Positions 18,105 through 26,887 are shown, counted from the first letter of the stretch. The stretch is DNA of 64,000 nucleotides from Acidimicrobiales bacterium (GCA_016794585.1 JAEUJM010000018.1:1-64000), one strand, 5' to 3'. The notes: generated from the sequence alone by a model not told the origin. Made by a program: numbers and translations.

Positions 18105-19358
18105 TCACCAGCTTCGCATCACCTGCGCGGTGTCGAAGGCGTTGCACGTCGACGCCTTGGGGTAGTCGGCGGGGGCGAGGGGCGCCGCCACCTCGGCCGG
18201 GGTGGGGCCGATGCGGTCGGCCACAGGGCGCAGGGCGTCGAGGTCGAAGCGGAAGAACGCCGCGGCGTTGGTCTCGATCATCGCCCGGGCCTCGGCCTCG
18301 GGCTTGCCCCCGAAGGCCGCTCGCAGCGCCTCGGTGGTGAAGCCGAGCGAGCCCTCCGAGTGGGGGTAGTCCGAGCCCCACATGACCCGGTCGGTGGCGA
18401 CGAGGTCGCCGGCGATGGGTGCCTCGGACGGGCGCAGGAAGCTGGCCCCCATCCAGAAGTTCCGGGCGAAGTACTCCGACGGCTTCATGGCCATGCCCGC
18501 GGCGACCTCGCCGAAGAAGAGCGACTCGGCCGAGTCGGGCAGGGTCATGCGCCGGTGGAACCAGTCGAGGGTCTCGAGGCCGCGGGGGAGCCACGCCATG
18601 CCCTGCTCGGTGAGGACCACCCGCAGGTCGGGGAAGCGCTCGAGCACGCCACCGAAGATCAGGTGCCAGACCGGGCGGTGGGCGAACCACGGCAGCTCGA
18701 TCAGCATCATGGCCCGGGCGGCGATGTGCTCGCCGTAGTCGGGCAGGCCGCCGCCGCCGTGCACCTGGATGGGCAGGTCGAGCTCCTGGCAGACCGCCCA
18801 GAGCGGGTCGTAGTAGGGCTCCCAGAAGCCGGGCAGGCCGGCGTTCGGGGGCACCGATGGCAACAGCACGCCGCCCGTGAGGACGCCCTGATCGGCGGCC
18901 CAGCGCACCTCGGCGACGGCGTCGTCGATGTCGTTGGCGAACACCTGGAACACGCCGGCACGGCGGCCGGGGGTCTCCTTGCAGAAGTCGACCAGCCAGC
19001 GGTTGTGGGCCTGGACGCCGGCCCAACGCCGGTCGTAGTCGGCCGGCGTCGGGGGCAGAGCGGTGAGCTGGCTCGACTCGAAGAACGGCGGGACGGTGTT
19101 GGGGAAGAGCACCTCGGCGACGATGCCGTCGGCCTCGGTCTCCTCGAGGCGACGGGCCGAGTCCCAGCTGCGGTAGGCGGTGGGGGCCTGGAGGTCGGCG
19201 TACGGGTTGACGTAGGTGGGTGCCCACGCGTCGAAGTCGTCGTGCCACGACGACGCCAGGTACGCCTTGTAGTCGTAGAGGTCGGCGCCGGCGTGCCCGT
19301 CCGACGACACGACCGCGTACCGGCGCGCGTCGGGGGTGGTGTCGGTGGTCGTGCTCAC
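18105..19358 (-). CDS. amidohydrolase (COG2159-type TIM barrel)
   Basis: A 417-residue metal-dependent hydrolase or decarboxylase. Metal-site segments are VVSSDGHAG (start, in place of the usual HxH), IQVHGGGG and MWGSDYPHSEG near the end. The overall plan matches COG2159/ACMSD-like enzymes, which often decarboxylate or hydrate aromatic-derived acids. GTG 19358 overlaps the SDR stop by GTGA, so it is translated with the SDR. A second, related amidohydrolase lies at 20358; the two share HNR(W/F)LVDFC and MWG(S/T)DYPH, so they are paralogues. Confidence 0.8.
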   Translation of the reverse strand: MSTTTDTTPDARRYAVVSSDGHAGADLYDYKAYLASSWHDDFDAWAPTYVNPYADLQAPTAYRSWDSARRLEETEADGIVAEVLFPNTVPPFFESSQLTALPPTPADYDRRWAGVQAHNRWLVDFCKETPGRRAGVFQVFANDIDDAVAEVRWAADQGVLTGGVLLPSVPPNAGLPGFWEPYYDPLWAVCQELDLPIQVHGGGGLPDYGEHIAARAMMLIELPWFAHRPVWHLIFGGVLERFPDLRVVLTEQGMAWLPRGLETLDWFHRRMTLPDSAESLFFGEVAAGMAMKPSEYFARNFWMGASFLRPSEAPIAGDLVATDRVMWGSDYPHSEGSLGFTTEALRAAFGGKPEAEARAMIETNAAAFFRFDLDALRPVADRIGPTPAEVAAPLAPADYPKASTCNAFDTAQVMRSW

Positions 19359-20251
19359 AGCATCTCCATCATGTTGGGGGGCAGGGTGCCCTCTGCGATG
19401 GCGTCGGCGCGGGCGTGCAGGAGCCGGCCGGCGCGGTCCAGGTCGTGGCCGATGATGAAGTGGCCGGCCTTCACGCCGGCGACCACGAAGCGCCCGAGCT
19501 CGACGAGGTCGACCACGTCGGCGGGGCGGCCGGCGGCCTCGAGCTGCGCCTTGAACTCGGCGAAGGTGGTGCCCGGCGCCGCCGCCCGCTCCTTCTGGCG
19601 GGCCAGCTCGGCGGGGCGGTTGCGCTGGGCGGTCCACAGGCCGGTGTCGAGCAGCCCGCCGCCGGGATAGAAGATCGCCGCCCTCACGCGGTCCCCGGTC
19701 TCGCCCTTCAACTGGTGGGCGACGGCCTCGGTGAGGCAGGAGACGGCGGCCTTGCTGGACGCGTACACCGAGGCGTAGGGCACCGGGGCGATGCCGCCGT
19801 CGCCCGACGACGTGTTGACCACGAGACCGGGCTCGCCCGAGGCGATCATGCGGGGCAGGAAGCTGATGACCCCGTTGGCGGTGCCGAACACGTTGACGCT
19901 GAAGCACCAGCGCCAGTCGTTGGCCTCCTGCTCCCACGGCTTGCCCCCGCCACCGGAGGTGACGCCGGCGTTGTTGAACAGCAGGTGACAGGCGCCCTCG
20001 GTGGCGAACACGTCGGCGGCGAGTGCCTCGAACGAGGCGGCGTCGGACACGTCGGTGCGCACGCCCCGCACCGAGCCCTCGGGGAACTGCTCGCGCAGCT
20101 CCGCCACCGCGGCGTCGAGCACGGGCGCCTCGATGTCGCCGATGACGACCCGCACGCCCTCCTCCAACAGGGCGGTGACGATGCCCCGCCCGATCCCGCC
20201 GGCGCCGCCCGTCACCACGGCGACCTTCCCGCTCAGCTCCTCCATCGTCAC
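19355..20251 (-). CDS. short-chain dehydrogenase/reductase
   Basis: A 298-residue SDR with TGGAGGIG near residue 15, NNAG, and the catalytic YASSK motif. A C-terminal tail of about 40 residues extends beyond the core and ends in TLPPNMMEML. The GDIEAP acid after strand 2 suggests NAD(H). GTG 20251 or ATG 20245 are equally possible starts. It is flanked by two amidohydrolase paralogues and separated from the upstream one by 106 bases that contain a strong inverted repeat. Confidence 0.85.
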   Translation of the reverse strand: MTMEELSGKVAVVTGGAGGIGRGIVTALLEEGVRVVIGDIEAPVLDAAVAELREQFPEGSVRGVRTDVSDAASFEALAADVFATEGACHLLFNNAGVTSGGGGKPWEQEANDWRWCFSVNVFGTANGVISFLPRMIASGEPGLVVNTSSGDGGIAPVPYASVYASSKAAVSCLTEAVAHQLKGETGDRVRAAIFYPGGGLLDTGLWTAQRNRPAELARQKERAAAPGTTFAEFKAQLEAAGRPADVVDLVELGRFVVAGVKAGHFIIGHDLDRAGRLLHARADAIAEGTLPPNMMEML

Positions 20252-20270
20252 GCCCGACCCCCAATTCCCT

Positions 20271-20322
20271 CGTTCTGGCCGCGGCGACCTGTTGTCACGC
20301 CAGAGAATCCGCGGCCAGAACG
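20271..20322. repeat. 14-base perfect inverted repeat
   Basis: CGTTCTGGCCGCGG (20271-20284) and CCGCGGCCAGAACG (20309-20322) are perfect complements separated by 24 bases. They lie in the only sizeable gap of the minus-strand operon, between the upstream amidohydrolase and the SDR. In RNA this would be a very stable hairpin 20 bases before the SDR start, so it may attenuate or stabilise the message; a repeat-family or operator role is also possible. Confidence 0.6.
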
Positions 20323-20357
20323 GACAGCGGGCGGGACCCGACGGACGTCGACGCCGC

Positions 20358-21674
20358 TCATACCGGCGGCCTCACCTGGTACTCGTCCTTCCACCAGCGG
20401 GCGGACTCGACCACGGCGGGGTCGGTGCGCCGGCTGGTGTCCTGGCCCAGCAGCGCCGGCGTCGGGCCGACCCGCTCGGCGACGGGCGCCAGCGCGTCGA
20501 GGTCGAAGCCGTAGCAGCGGGCCGCGGTGGTGCCGAGCATCGCCGCGGTGTCCTCCACGGGGACGTCGGCGAAGTCGGACTGGAGCTTGGCCAGCGTGTG
20601 GGGCCACGTGCCCTCGGGGTGCGGGTAGTCCGTCCCCCACATCACGACGTCGGTGCCGATGACATGGCGCCGGCGGATCTCCTCCTTGGACATGGTGGAG
20701 GCCCCGATGAAGATGTTCTCGCCGAAGTAGTCAGACGGCAGCTTCGAGATCTTGCCCTTCATGAGGGCGGCCATCTTCTTCGTGGTGTGGCCCCCACCCA
20801 GGTACTGGTCCCACTTCCACATCATGTCGGTGGACCAGTAGGCGGCGGCCTCGGTGACCACGAACTTGAGGCCGGGGAACTTCTCGAACGCCCCCGAGAA
20901 CAGCAGATGCCACATCGGGCGGGTGGCCCACCAGACCACCTCGGCCAGGTAGATGCCGATGTGGTCGCCCATCTCCTCGCGTGGCGCCTCGCCCGAGTGG
21001 GTGTGGACGGGGAAGCCGGCCTCCTCGCACGCCGCCCAGAACGGGTCGTAGGCGGCGTCGTTGTAGGGGAGCTTCTCCCGCCACATGGTCGGGATCATCA
21101 CGCCCCGGATGCCGGGCTCGCCGGCGAGGCGCTCGACCTCGGCCACACCTGCGTCGATGTCGAACGCCACCGGCACGAGGGCCACGCCGCCCCGCCGCTC
21201 GGGGTTGGTGGCGCAGAAGTCGACCAGGAAGCGGTTGTGGGCCCGGGCCCCGGCGAAGGCGAGATCGGGGCGCTCGATCATGCCCGCCCCGAGGCCGGCG
21301 CCGAACGGCGGCGAGGCGAAGCCGGTGATGGCGTCGGCGTCGGCGAACATGACCTCGGCGGCCACGCCGTCGGCGTCGAGTTCCTTGTCGCGCTGGGCGG
21401 CGTCGTAGCTGCCGCGGAGACCCTCCTCGTTCTCGGTCTCCCACCCCATGATGTAGTCGTAGTTGAGGGTCAGGGCCTCGTCCCGCTGGGCCTGCTGCTG
21501 GGCCAGGTACTGGTCGAAGTCGGCGTGGAAGGCCGGGTCGAGGTAGTCCCGGTAGTCGGGGGCGGGCAGGCCGCAGTGCGAGTCGGCCGAGATGATCGTG
21601 TAGCGACCGCCGGCGGCGTCGAGGATGCCGCTCGGCTCACCGGTGATGACGGCGTCGGGGGTCGGGTCAGTCAT
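20358..21674 (-). CDS. amidohydrolase (COG2159-type TIM barrel)
   Basis: A 438-residue paralogue of the enzyme at 18105. It begins with a small domain carrying IISADSHCGLPAPDYRDYLD, continues with VHTHSGEAP (metal histidines) and finishes with VVMWGTDYPHPEGTWPH, the C-terminal Asp metal ligand motif. It is probably a metal-dependent decarboxylase or hydrolase. Its start overlaps the stop of the acetoacetate decarboxylase-like gene by 8 bases (ATGACTGA), so the two are coupled. Confidence 0.8.
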   Translation of the reverse strand: MTDPTPDAVITGEPSGILDAAGGRYTIISADSHCGLPAPDYRDYLDPAFHADFDQYLAQQQAQRDEALTLNYDYIMGWETENEEGLRGSYDAAQRDKELDADGVAAEVMFADADAITGFASPPFGAGLGAGMIERPDLAFAGARAHNRFLVDFCATNPERRGGVALVPVAFDIDAGVAEVERLAGEPGIRGVMIPTMWREKLPYNDAAYDPFWAACEEAGFPVHTHSGEAPREEMGDHIGIYLAEVVWWATRPMWHLLFSGAFEKFPGLKFVVTEAAAYWSTDMMWKWDQYLGGGHTTKKMAALMKGKISKLPSDYFGENIFIGASTMSKEEIRRRHVIGTDVVMWGTDYPHPEGTWPHTLAKLQSDFADVPVEDTAAMLGTTAARCYGFDLDALAPVAERVGPTPALLGQDTSRRTDPAVVESARWWKDEYQVRPPV

Positions 21675-22443
21675 CGCCGCCTCCCAGCACCGAGAAGTCG
21701 TCGTAGCGCTGGTGCAGGAACGGGACCAGGTTCCCCCGGGGGACCGGGCCGATGATGCGCCCGACCTGCGTCGATGCCCGCTCGGTCCAGTTGAGGTCGA
21801 CCATGCGCACGATGGCCAGGTCGGCGATGGGGTCGAGGGGCGCCTCTTTCAGGATGACCTCGCCCTCGATGGTCTCGTGCACCCGGGCCTTCTCGGTCTT
21901 CTCGCCGTAGACGAGCAGCGGATCCTGGTCGAGCTCGCCCGGGGTCTCGGCCGAGGGCGACACCTTGAACCAGAAGTCCCGCTTGGTCTTCTCGTAGGGC
22001 TCGCGGGCGTCGGTGACCGTGCCGTGGATCTCGCACACCGTGAAGCCCATGCGGGCGATGCCGGCGTCGATGGTGTCGCCGTCGCGCGTGGCCCAGACAT
22101 CGGCGATCTTCTTGGGCTCGCCGTAGTGGTCCCGCCCGCCCATCACCGACTGCTCGGTGGTCATGGGCATGAAGATCGGGTACTCGCCCTCGTCGTCGCC
22201 GTGCTTCGCGGCCACCCCGAACCACCCGGCGCCGAACGTGGGGTAGCCGGGCATCTGCACCGACGTGATCGTGAGCCGTACCAGTGGGCGCGCTGCCGGC
22301 GACAACGGCGCGGGCAGCACCGCGGCGATGGCGTCCGGGTCGGTCTCCCACACCGCGGTCACCGCGGTCGACCAGATCTCGGCGGCGGTGGCCTCGATCT
22401 CCCGACTGCGCTGCACCGCCTTGGCCCCGTAGCGAACAGACAT
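21667..22443 (-). CDS. acetoacetate decarboxylase family protein
   Basis: A 258-residue protein resembling the ADC fold: YPIFMPMTTEQSVMGGRDHYGEPKKIADV carries the conserved GR(D/E)xYGxPKK stretch with the lysine pair that forms the Schiff base in acetoacetate decarboxylase. It could decarboxylate or act as an aldolase/hydratase on a beta-keto acid. ATG 22443 has GGGGG a few bases upstream; longer readings have no support. It heads the operon, and a GAACACTGTTA palindrome resembling the TetR sites at 26908 lies about 50 bases upstream. Confidence 0.8.
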   Translation of the reverse strand: MSVRYGAKAVQRSREIEATAAEIWSTAVTAVWETDPDAIAAVLPAPLSPAARPLVRLTITSVQMPGYPTFGAGWFGVAAKHGDDEGEYPIFMPMTTEQSVMGGRDHYGEPKKIADVWATRDGDTIDAGIARMGFTVCEIHGTVTDAREPYEKTKRDFWFKVSPSAETPGELDQDPLLVYGEKTEKARVHETIEGEVILKEAPLDPIADLAIVRMVDLNWTERASTQVGRIIGPVPRGNLVPFLHQRYDDFSVLGGGDD

Positions 22444-22490
22444 GTGTGATCCCCCGATCGGACCCCCGGCCGACGGGCCGGAGCGTCTCT

Positions 22491-22501
22491 GAACACTGTT
22501 A
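22491..22501. promoter_or_regulatory. candidate TetR-type operator of the decarboxylase operon
   Basis: GAACACTGTTA contains the 9-base palindrome AACACTGTT. Its core GAACANTGTT is identical to that of the perfect palindrome at 26908-26920 in front of the TetR gene. It sits 48-58 bases upstream of the ADC start, a suitable place for a repressor site. Confidence 0.4.
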
Positions 22502-22569
22502 CAGATGGCAGACGGCGTGCACGTCCGCGAGCTCGCCAACGGCTCGCCGAAGCCGATCGCGCTCCCTCG

Positions 22570-23097
22570 TCAGCGTTCGTCGATCTTGGCCACGAGCTTG
22601 CGCAGCATCGTGGTGTTGCGGCTGGTGCTGAGGTCGCCGACGACTCGCCACTTCTTCTGGCTCACGGTGGTCGCCGACGACAGCCCGTGCATGAGCCAGT
22701 GCACGTCGCGACCCTCGACCAGCAGCGTGTCGTAGTCGTTCGAACAGGCCTCGAGCTCCCTGGCGGCCGCCTCCCGAGGGGCGGCCTGGAGGAAGGTGAT
22801 GAAGTAGGTGTCGCCGTCGGCCAGGGTGAATGGTTCGCGGGCGAGGATCTTGCGGATCTCCGCCGCAGTGCGGACGAAGGTGGTGATCTCGAATCCGAAC
22901 TCCTCCTCGAGCGCCGCGCCGATCGTCGCCTCGAGGCTCGCTCGGGGCCCGGACCCGTCGAAGACCAGGTTGCCGCTGTTGATGTAGGACCAGACGTCGG
23001 TGAACCCGAGCCGTTCGAGGACGGAGACCGCGGTGGCCATCGGCACCCGACGCTTGCCGACGTTCACCGCTCGGAGGAATGCGATCTGGGTGGTCAC
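22570..23097 (-). CDS. DUF1697 family protein
   Basis: A 175-residue protein with the DUF1697 signature: FLRAVNVGKRRVPM, then LGFTDVWSYINSGNLVF and a mid-protein LVEGRDVHWLMHG. The family is widespread and soluble but its role is unknown. The GTG start at 23097 is set by the conserved N-terminal FLRAVNVG. It is monocistronic, divergent from the F420-type enzyme gene. Confidence 0.85.
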   Translation of the reverse strand: MTTQIAFLRAVNVGKRRVPMATAVSVLERLGFTDVWSYINSGNLVFDGSGPRASLEATIGAALEEEFGFEITTFVRTAAEIRKILAREPFTLADGDTYFITFLQAAPREAAARELEACSNDYDTLLVEGRDVHWLMHGLSSATTVSQKKWRVVGDLSTSRNTTMLRKLVAKIDER

Positions 23098-23178
23098 GCC
23101 GTGATGATCCCACGCCTCATCCGTCCTGGGACGGGCCGACCGGGCGAGGAGCACCGGCGGCCCTCGGGGCGGGGTCGG

Positions 23179-23184
23179 TAGGGT
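23179..23184 (+). promoter_or_regulatory. -10 element TAGGGT, probable leaderless start
   Basis: TAGGGT ends 6 bases before ATG 23191. The bases between (GCGGGG) cannot serve as a usefully spaced ribosome-binding site, so leaderless initiation is likely. Confidence 0.5.
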
Positions 23185-23190
23185 GCGGGG

Positions 23191-23622
23191 ATGCCCAGCG
23201 ACTTCGCCCTGAAGGCCATGAACGCGGTGCACCGGGTGGTGCGGACGGTCACGTTCGGCAAGGTGGGGAACAACCTGCTGGGCATGCCGGTGCTCGAGCT
23301 CACCACGAAGGGCCGCAAGTCCGGCCAGCCCCGGTCGGTGATGCTCACCGCGCCGGTGGTCGAGGGCGACACCGTCGTGATCGTGGCCTCCCGGGGCGGC
23401 GACGACACCCACCCCGCCTGGTTCCTCAACCTGCGCGACGACCCCGACGTGCAGGTGGCGTTGGAGGGAGGTCCGGCCAAGCCCTACCGCGCCGAGATCG
23501 CCGACGCCGAGACCCGCGCCCGCCTGTGGCCGAAGATCACGGCCGACCACGACAACTACGCCGGCTACCAGACGAAGACCGACCGCGAGATCCCGGTCGT
23601 CCTGCTCCACCCCGCCGGCTGA
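23191..23622 (+). CDS. nitroreductase/deazaflavin-dependent oxidoreductase (DDN type)
   Basis: A 143-residue split beta-barrel protein. ELTTKGRKSGQPRSVML and HPAWFLNLRDDPDVQV are the signature segments of the F420-dependent deazaflavin nitroreductase (Ddn) family. It should use reduced F420 to reduce quinones or nitro compounds. Family and context point to actinobacteria. Its stop codon lies inside the stem of the terminator at 23619. Confidence 0.85.
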   Translation: MPSDFALKAMNAVHRVVRTVTFGKVGNNLLGMPVLELTTKGRKSGQPRSVMLTAPVVEGDTVVIVASRGGDDTHPAWFLNLRDDPDVQVALEGGPAKPYRAEIADAETRARLWPKITADHDNYAGYQTKTDREIPVVLLHPAG

Positions 23623-23662
23623 ACGACCGCCCGACCCCGGCTCGGGGTGCCGGTCCGTTCAG
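23619..23662. terminator. bidirectional terminator containing both stop codons
   Basis: CTGAACG (23619-23625) pairs with CGTTCAG (23656-23662), ACCG (23626-23629) with CGGT (23651-23654), and ACCCCG (23634-23639) with CGGGGT (23643-23648) around a GCT loop. The TGA stops of the convergent genes on both sides are part of the outer stem. Confidence 0.65.
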
Positions 23663-24441
23663 GGCGGCGGCGGCGCCGGCGGGTAGCTGCTCGGGGGAGA
23701 CGGTCCGGGTGGGGCGCTGCCAGGCGGTGCCGTGCCCATCGGAGACGGGTGGGCCGCCGCCGCCTGGAACGCGGCCTGGTTGCGTCGGCGCTTGCGGCTG
23801 CTGGAGCGGAGCCCGGTGACGATCAGGAGCACCACGGCGGCGAGGAACACGGGCACGGCCAGCAGGACGAGGAGGAGGCCCTCGAGGCCGAACTCGTCGG
23901 GCTCGACCACCAGGCGCTGGGTGCCGAGCGGCGCGTCGGACTCCACCTGGTAGGTGCCGACCTCGTCCGCCTCGAAGGTCCACACCGTGACCGTGATCTC
24001 GTCGTTGATGCGCAGCACGCCGGCGTCGCCGTTGTCGAGGGCCAGACGGTCCCCACCGCCCGGCGGGCGCACCACGGGCTCACCCTCGAGGGCCAGCAGG
24101 CTCGGATCGCAGATGGTGTCGGTCGTCGTCCGGCGATCGGACCCGGTGCCGGTCTGGCGGCGCTCGATCCGGCACACCCCCGTCTCGGTGAAGCGGTCCG
24201 ACTGGTACCGGATGCGGTAGGTGCCGGTCTCCTCGACGAGGATCGATCCCCGCCCGGGCACGTCGAACGTGGACGCCTCGTCCGGGGTGTTCGCGCCGAT
24301 GAACTGAGCGCAGCCGCCGATGCCCAGGCCGCACGCGGCGATGAACAGCAGCGCGCACAGGACCCACCAGAGCTTCGAGACCCGACGCGGGGCCTCGACC
24401 GGGAGGCCGGCGGGGTCGGGCGAGGCGAAGGGCTGGCTCAT
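23659..24441 (-). CDS. membrane protein with proline-rich tail, unknown function
   Basis: A 260-residue protein with one hydrophobic helix near residues 25-45, an extracytoplasmic domain with paired cysteines (VCRIERR and TICDPS), a second helix near 185-210, and a cytoplasmic tail that is basic and then proline-rich, ending in PPAPPPP. The middle part (TGTYRIRYQSD, VGTYQVESD) looks like two beta-sandwich repeats. No family is recognised. A TAGCGT hexamer 9 bases before the ATG may be the -10. Confidence 0.65.
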   Translation of the reverse strand: MSQPFASPDPAGLPVEAPRRVSKLWWVLCALLFIAACGLGIGGCAQFIGANTPDEASTFDVPGRGSILVEETGTYRIRYQSDRFTETGVCRIERRQTGTGSDRRTTTDTICDPSLLALEGEPVVRPPGGGDRLALDNGDAGVLRINDEITVTVWTFEADEVGTYQVESDAPLGTQRLVVEPDEFGLEGLLLVLLAVPVFLAAVVLLIVTGLRSSSRKRRRNQAAFQAAAAHPSPMGTAPPGSAPPGPSPPSSYPPAPPPP

Positions 24442-24563
24442 CGCCGTCCGACGCTAATCGCGACGCTCGTGGCCCTTGGTGAGGCGTTCACGGTGCGCTC
24501 CCCGGGCCGAAACGTCCCGGCAACGCGTGCTGCCTACGTTCGATCCGACGGAGGGGAGACCTC

Positions 24564-26039
24564 GTGGTGGACGTGACGGCAGACCCCATCGACATCGACC
24601 CCACCCTCATGGCGCCGGTCAACGCCCACGTGATCGTCCTGTTCGGGGCCAGCGGGGACCTGGCCAGGCGCAAGCTGCTTCCCGGCTTGTTCCACCTCTA
24701 CCTCGAGGGTCTCGTCCCCGAGGTCCGCATCATCGGCACTTCCCTCGACGACCTCGACACGGAGGCGTTCCGCAAGGTCGCCCGGATGGCCTGCGACGAG
24801 TTCAGCCACCGCAGCTTCAGCACCGAGGAGTGGGAGGCCTTCGAGGACAAGGTCAGCTTCGTCGGCCAAGGGGACGGCCCGACCGCCCTCGGCGACGCGG
24901 TACGCGACGCCGAGCACCGGCTCGGCGGGCCGTGCCGGCGCCTGCACTACCTGAGCGTCCCGCCCAGCGCCGCCCGGGCGGTGGTCGCCACCCTGGGCGA
25001 GGCAGGCCTCGTGGACCGCTCGCGGATCATCATGGAGAAGCCCTTCGGGACCGACCTCGAGAGCTCGCGAGCGCTGAACTGGGCCTTGCACGCCACCTTC
25101 GACGAGGACCAGATCTTCCGCATCGACCACTTCCTCGGCAAGGAGGCGGCGCAGAACATCCTCGCCTTCCGGTTCGCCAACGGCCTCTTCGAGCCCATCT
25201 GGAACCGGTCCCACATCGACCACGTCCAGATCGACGTCCCCGAGACCCTCGGCCTCGGCCAGCGCTCGGCGTTCTACGAGTCGACCGGGGCCTACCGAGA
25301 CATGGTCGTGACCCACCTCTTCCAGGTGCTGGCCTTCGTCGCCATGGAGCCGCCGACTGCGCTCGAGCCCCACGCCATCAGCGAGGAGAAGAACAAGGTC
25401 TTCCGCTCGATGGGACCCATCACGCCGGACCACGTGGTGCGGGGCCAGTACCAGGGCTACCGGGACGAACCCGGGGTGAGCCCGGAGTCCGAGACCGAGA
25501 CCTTCATCGCCCTCCAGTGCGAGATCGACAACTGGCGGTGGGCGGGGGTGCCCTTCTACCTGCGCACCGGCAAGCGCCTGGCCGAGGGCCAGCGCATCAT
25601 CTCGATCGCCTTCCGTGAGCCTCCGCGGAGCATGTTCCCGGCAGGGTCCGGCGTCGGCGCCCACGGCCCCGACCACCTCACCTTCGACCTCGCCGACGCC
25701 CCGAAGCTCTCGCTCTCGTTCTACGGCAAGCGCCCCGGCCCCGGCATGAAGCTCGACAAGCTGAGCCTCCAGTTCTCGCTGCACGGGACCGGTCACCAGG
25801 GCGACGTGCTCGAGGCCTACGAGCGTCTGATCTACGACGCCATCATCGGCGACCGCACGCTGTTCACCAGCGCCGACGGCATCGAGCGCCTGTGGGAGAT
25901 CTCCAAGCCGTTGCTGGAGAGCCCCCCACCCGTGCGGCCCTACGCCCCGGGGTCGTGGGGCCCCAACGCCATCCATCAGCTCATCGCCCCCTACGCCTGG
26001 CGCCTCCCGTTCGAGCGCCCTTGGCGGGAGAACGGCTGA
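24564..26039 (+). CDS. zwf: glucose-6-phosphate 1-dehydrogenase
   Basis: A 491-residue enzyme of normal length. The Rossmann motif GASGDLARRK is at 28-37, EKPFG at 158-162, and the active-site peptide RIDHFLGKE at 186-194, with the catalytic histidine and the substrate-binding lysine. It converts glucose 6-phosphate to 6-phosphogluconolactone with NADP+, the first step of the oxidative pentose phosphate route, in the cytoplasm. GTG 24564 has GGAGGGGAG upstream. It is not clustered with gnd, pgl or tal here, unlike many actinobacterial loci. A strong hairpin follows. Confidence 0.95.
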   Translation: MVDVTADPIDIDPTLMAPVNAHVIVLFGASGDLARRKLLPGLFHLYLEGLVPEVRIIGTSLDDLDTEAFRKVARMACDEFSHRSFSTEEWEAFEDKVSFVGQGDGPTALGDAVRDAEHRLGGPCRRLHYLSVPPSAARAVVATLGEAGLVDRSRIIMEKPFGTDLESSRALNWALHATFDEDQIFRIDHFLGKEAAQNILAFRFANGLFEPIWNRSHIDHVQIDVPETLGLGQRSAFYESTGAYRDMVVTHLFQVLAFVAMEPPTALEPHAISEEKNKVFRSMGPITPDHVVRGQYQGYRDEPGVSPESETETFIALQCEIDNWRWAGVPFYLRTGKRLAEGQRIISIAFREPPRSMFPAGSGVGAHGPDHLTFDLADAPKLSLSFYGKRPGPGMKLDKLSLQFSLHGTGHQGDVLEAYERLIYDAIIGDRTLFTSADGIERLWEISKPLLESPPPVRPYAPGSWGPNAIHQLIAPYAWRLPFERPWRENG

Positions 26040-26078
26040 GGCCGCCCCGCCCACGATCCCCCAGCCCCGCCGTCGGGG

Positions 26079-26121
26079 CGCCGGCGCCGTTTCGGGGCGG
26101 CGTCGGCCCCCGGCGCCGGCG
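26079..26121. terminator. GC hairpin after zwf
   Basis: CGCCGGCGCCG (26079-26089) and CGGCGCCGGCG (26111-26121) are perfect 11-base arms around a 21-base loop. They lie between zwf (+) and the TetR gene (-), so it is probably a bidirectional terminator. Confidence 0.5.
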
Positions 26122-26181
26122 GTCGGGTGGGGTCGGTAGGTCGGAGGGCGCAGGCGTGCGTCATCTCCGGTCCGCGTCCGC

Positions 26182-26874
26182 TCAGGAGGGGGCGCCGGCC
26201 CAGCGGTCGAAGCGGGGGCGGACGTCGGACGACGGCGTGGGCAGCCCGGTGGCGGCGAAGGCGCGGCGTACGGCCCTCTCGTAGGCGGCGCCGGGGTCAT
26301 CGAGCCAGACGAGGTGGTGGTTGGCCTCGAGCAGCACGAACCCGTGGAAGGCCGCCCAGACGCCGGCGCGGGCCTCGTCCGAGTCGTCGACCTGGGACTT
26401 CGGTGCGCTGGACAGCTCGGCGACCGCGTCCGTGAGCGGGCGGAAGACCTCGACCTGGGCGTCGATGGTGGGGCCGCCCTCGGGGGCGGCATAGCCAGGA
26501 AGCTGGTCGGTGAAGACGAGGTTCAGCTCGTTGGGGTGGTCGAGGCCCCAGCGGCGGTAGGCGAGGGTGACCGCCAGGGCCCGATCGATTGCCGGGTCGT
26601 CGGCGAAGTGCGCGGCGGCCGCAGAGGTCGCCTCGGCCAGTCGCCCATAGCTGGCCAGCAGCAGCATGGTGAGCACGGCGTCGAGCCCGTCGAAGTAGGT
26701 GTAGAGCGACGCCGGCCCGATGCCCACCTCCCGGGCGATCGCCCGCATCGACACGTTGGCGGCGCCGCCCTCGTCGAGCAGGCGTCGGGCGGCAGCCTCG
26801 ATGTCCGCCAGAAGCTGACGGCGCTGCTGTGCCCGCCGCCCCCCGGCCGGCGGTGACGTGCCCACGTCGTCCAT
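26182..26874 (-). CDS. TetR family regulator (WHG domain)
   Basis: A 230-residue repressor. The N-terminal helix-turn-helix reads NVSMRAIAREVGIGPASLYTYF, and the C-terminal half has AAFHGFVLLEANHHLVW, the WHG-type TetR ligand domain common in actinobacteria. ATG 26874 is 7 bases after TAACAT, so the mRNA is probably leaderless. It is divergent from the epimerase gene, and a perfect palindrome in between very likely is its own operator. The ligand is unknown. Confidence 0.85.
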   Translation of the reverse strand: MDDVGTSPPAGGRRAQQRRQLLADIEAAARRLLDEGGAANVSMRAIAREVGIGPASLYTYFDGLDAVLTMLLLASYGRLAEATSAAAAHFADDPAIDRALAVTLAYRRWGLDHPNELNLVFTDQLPGYAAPEGGPTIDAQVEVFRPLTDAVAELSSAPKSQVDDSDEARAGVWAAFHGFVLLEANHHLVWLDDPGAAYERAVRRAFAATGLPTPSSDVRPRFDRWAGAPS

Positions 26875-26881
26875 GTGACCG

Positions 26882-26887
26882 ATGTTA
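26882..26887 (-). promoter_or_regulatory. -10 element TAACAT of the TetR gene
   Basis: Read on the minus strand, TAACAT is followed by 7 bases and ATG 26874. The operator at 26908-26920 covers the expected -35 position, consistent with autorepression. Confidence 0.5.

Noticed and set aside
17562-19670. A 702-codon open frame on the plus strand
   Set aside because: It lies opposite the SRPBCC and amidohydrolase genes, whose families are recognisable. The plus-strand translation is Val/Gly/Arg-rich without domain motifs.
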